Of a stretch of DNA of 64,000 nt, positions 62,943 to 64,000 are shown in pieces (within the stretch, counting starts at the first letter, position 1; the number at the start of each line of letters is the position of its first letter). Both the position numbers and the translations under genes were made by a program. Under the pieces are notes generated by a model that saw only the letters and a program-made list of their open reading frames with translations, had not been told where the DNA came from and made no database searches. The stretch lies in the NCBI GenBank assembly GCA_039908525.1, contig JAMOAY010000026.1, forward strand, positions 15,817 through 79,816, in the 5' to 3' direction. This DNA is from Magnetaquicoccus sp039908525 (GTDB taxonomy: Bacteria > Pseudomonadota > Magnetococcia > Magnetococcales > Magnetaquicoccaceae).

Positions 62943-63201
62943 GCCACAGCAACAGCTCTGGGGCATCCGCCAGCGCGGCAACGATGTTTTCCAGGGCACC
63001 CATCTGCGTCTGCGGATCGCGAGTCCCGTATTTTAACGCCATCAACCCGGCCCGCAAACGAGCATTTCGTGACAGTTGTTCATCCGGGATCGGCCCAAGA
63101 TCCACCACCGGAAAGCGAAAATTCAAGGCTCCTCGCCGTTTTACGTGGGTTGCCCAACCTCGCATGACAAACAGTCGGCCACCGCTCATGTTCCATGTCA
63201 A
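62925..63201 (-). pseudogene. Fragment of an Rpn/YhgA-family nuclease
   Basis: Read on the minus strand, residues resembling FRFPVVDLGPIPDEQLSRNA, then LRAGLMALKYGTRD and ENIVAALADAPELL match the central part of Rpn/YhgA nucleases. The start is missing and the other end runs into the RfbG remnant, so both genes were broken at one junction near 62925-62935. A full Rpn-family gene lies at 1649-2632. Confidence 0.65.
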
Positions 63202-63416
63202 GAAATAAGTGTTTTTATATTATTTTTTTAAAGTATTTAGCTTGTGCAAGCCAACGCTTTGCCATCATCTCTCTTCTTGTAAGAACTTGACAACGAAAAA
63301 GCAATATTGATATTTAGGAGCATCAATTTTTTGTCACAAGAACACCGATGAAAGTTACATTGTGTGTTTGATGCGCGTTCTGTATGCGGCGTTATATCCC
63401 AGCACGGAGGGGATTC
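63202..63416. other. AT-rich intergenic stretch before the kinase gene
   Basis: About 215 bases, much richer in A and T than its surroundings (several runs of T and A near 63215-63330). It holds the promoter region of the kinase gene; GGAGG at 63406-63410 is its ribosome site. No further gene is seen. The composition suggests a transferred or degenerate segment following the broken genes. Confidence 0.4.
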
Positions 63417-64000
63417 ATGGAGGAATTACTACACGAAAGCCGCCGTAGCCGGGTGGTGCGCTTGTCACAATCGGACGGGATATCCATCCTCAAAATTCTG
63501 AATCGGGATTTCCCCTCGCCGGAGGAGCTGGCGCGATTCCGGCAGGAGTACGCCATGACCACCTCTCTGGCAAAGATCCCTGGTGTCGTCCAATGTCACG
63601 GTCTGCTGCGCCACCAGGACTCCTTGGCCCTGCAGTTGGAGGATATCGGCGGCGTTTCGCTGGACCATTTGCTTGCCACGGCACCCCTGACCTTGGCACA
63701 GTTTCTCGACATTGCCCCCCGTGTGGTCGATATCCTTGCCGGGATGCACGCCGCCGGGGTGGTACACCGGGACATCAATCCCTCCAATCTGGTTTGGAAC
63801 GTGGCCAGTGGGGAGGTGCGGTTGATCGACTTCGGTATCGCCGATCGTCTGCCGGAAGAGTTGGCCGAGGCCCGTCCTCCGACCCTGTTGGAGGGAACCT
63901 TGGCTTTCCTGGCCCCGGAACAGACCGGACGGATGAACCGTCCGGTCGACACCCGTTCTGACCTCTATGCCTTGGGGGCCACTTTTTATGCTCTGTTAAG
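63417..64000 (+). CDS. Serine/threonine protein kinase, N-terminal part of a multi-sensor kinase (runs off window)
   Basis: ATG 63417 follows CGGAGGGG; the frame is open to the end of the window (194 codons). It encodes a protein kinase domain: VVHRDINPSNLVWN (catalytic loop, Asp), LIDFGIADRL (DFG), GTLAFLAPEQTGRMNRPV (APE-like) and DTRSDLYALGATFYALL. The TGRMNR segment is typical of very large multi-sensor kinases with AAA+, GAF and histidine-kinase parts downstream. Those parts lie outside the window. It could phosphorylate threonines read by the FHA protein, but that link is only a guess. Confidence 0.88.
   Translation, partial: MEELLHESRRSRVVRLSQSDGISILKILNRDFPSPEELARFRQEYAMTTSLAKIPGVVQCHGLLRHQDSLALQLEDIGGVSLDHLLATAPLTLAQFLDIAPRVVDILAGMHAAGVVHRDINPSNLVWNVASGEVRLIDFGIADRLPEELAEARPPTLLEGTLAFLAPEQTGRMNRPVDTRSDLYALGATFYALL

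Noticed and set aside
62816..63208. Plus-strand 130-codon gene
   Set aside because: It covers the RfbG remnant in another frame and the reverse of the Rpn fragment; no similarity of its own.

Overview
The window reads as a GC-rich chromosome segment from a flagellated Gram-negative proteobacterium. It carries an AsmA-type protein, an OmpA-type protein, ADP-heptose-like and GDP-mannose sugar chemistry, and a sigma-28-type flagellin gene. The mix of a giant DUF4347 protein with octapeptide repeats, multi-sensor kinases and large glycan genes resembles Magnetococcia-type genomes. That placement is a guess, since no magnetosome or rRNA gene lies here.

Layout. 1-2.6 kb: end of an AsmA-family gene, an OmpA-domain protein with a Lys/Ala tail, and a convergent Rpn-family nuclease. 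3.0-12.2 kb: one giant surface-type gene of about 3046 codons, split by an 11-G tract. It carries DUF4347, FG-GAP, Calx-beta, PD40-like and Ig-like parts, a caspase-like His/Cys domain and two blocks of octapeptide repeats. 12.4-17.0 kb: kup, a shortened KdpD-like kinase and KdpE, tightly coupled. 17.4-28.6 kb (minus strand): an unusual run of FHA protein, 1596-residue membrane protein ending in a PilZ domain, cyclic-nucleotide-binding protein, MotA/ZorA-like channel protein with a 1250-residue tail, and a PAP2 phosphatase. This run is my best candidate for an undescribed system. 28.7-34.7 kb: the classic tig-clpP-clpX-lon proteostasis cluster. 34.8-51.4 kb: a long glycan cluster with transaldolase, GmhB-like phosphatase, two-subunit transketolase, C-methyltransferase, RmlD-like reductase, glycosyltransferases, deacetylase, formyltransferase, GmhA-like isomerase, an HldE-like enzyme with reversed domains, and three nucleotide-sugar-type oxidoreductases, two with changed catalytic residues. 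51.4-53.5 kb: a Sel1 protein and a flagellin behind three evenly spaced sigma-28-like promoters. 53.8-63.2 kb: a BioF-like synthase, two glycosyltransferases, ManC, a RelB/RelE remnant, a GT10 fucosyltransferase and broken ends of an RfbG-like gene and an Rpn nuclease. 63.4 kb to the end: the start of a multi-sensor kinase.

How the parts fit. The glycan genes could form a self-contained route: transketolase and transaldolase supply sedoheptulose 7-phosphate, GmhA/HldE/GmhB-like enzymes turn it into an activated heptose, and tailoring enzymes modify it before transfer to LPS, capsule or flagellin. The flagellin and several glycosyltransferases sit next to this cluster. Palindromic intergenic repeats recur at seven or more places, including two large (about 400 and 550 bp) inverted-repeat elements with variable centres, so the region has been rearranged repeatedly.
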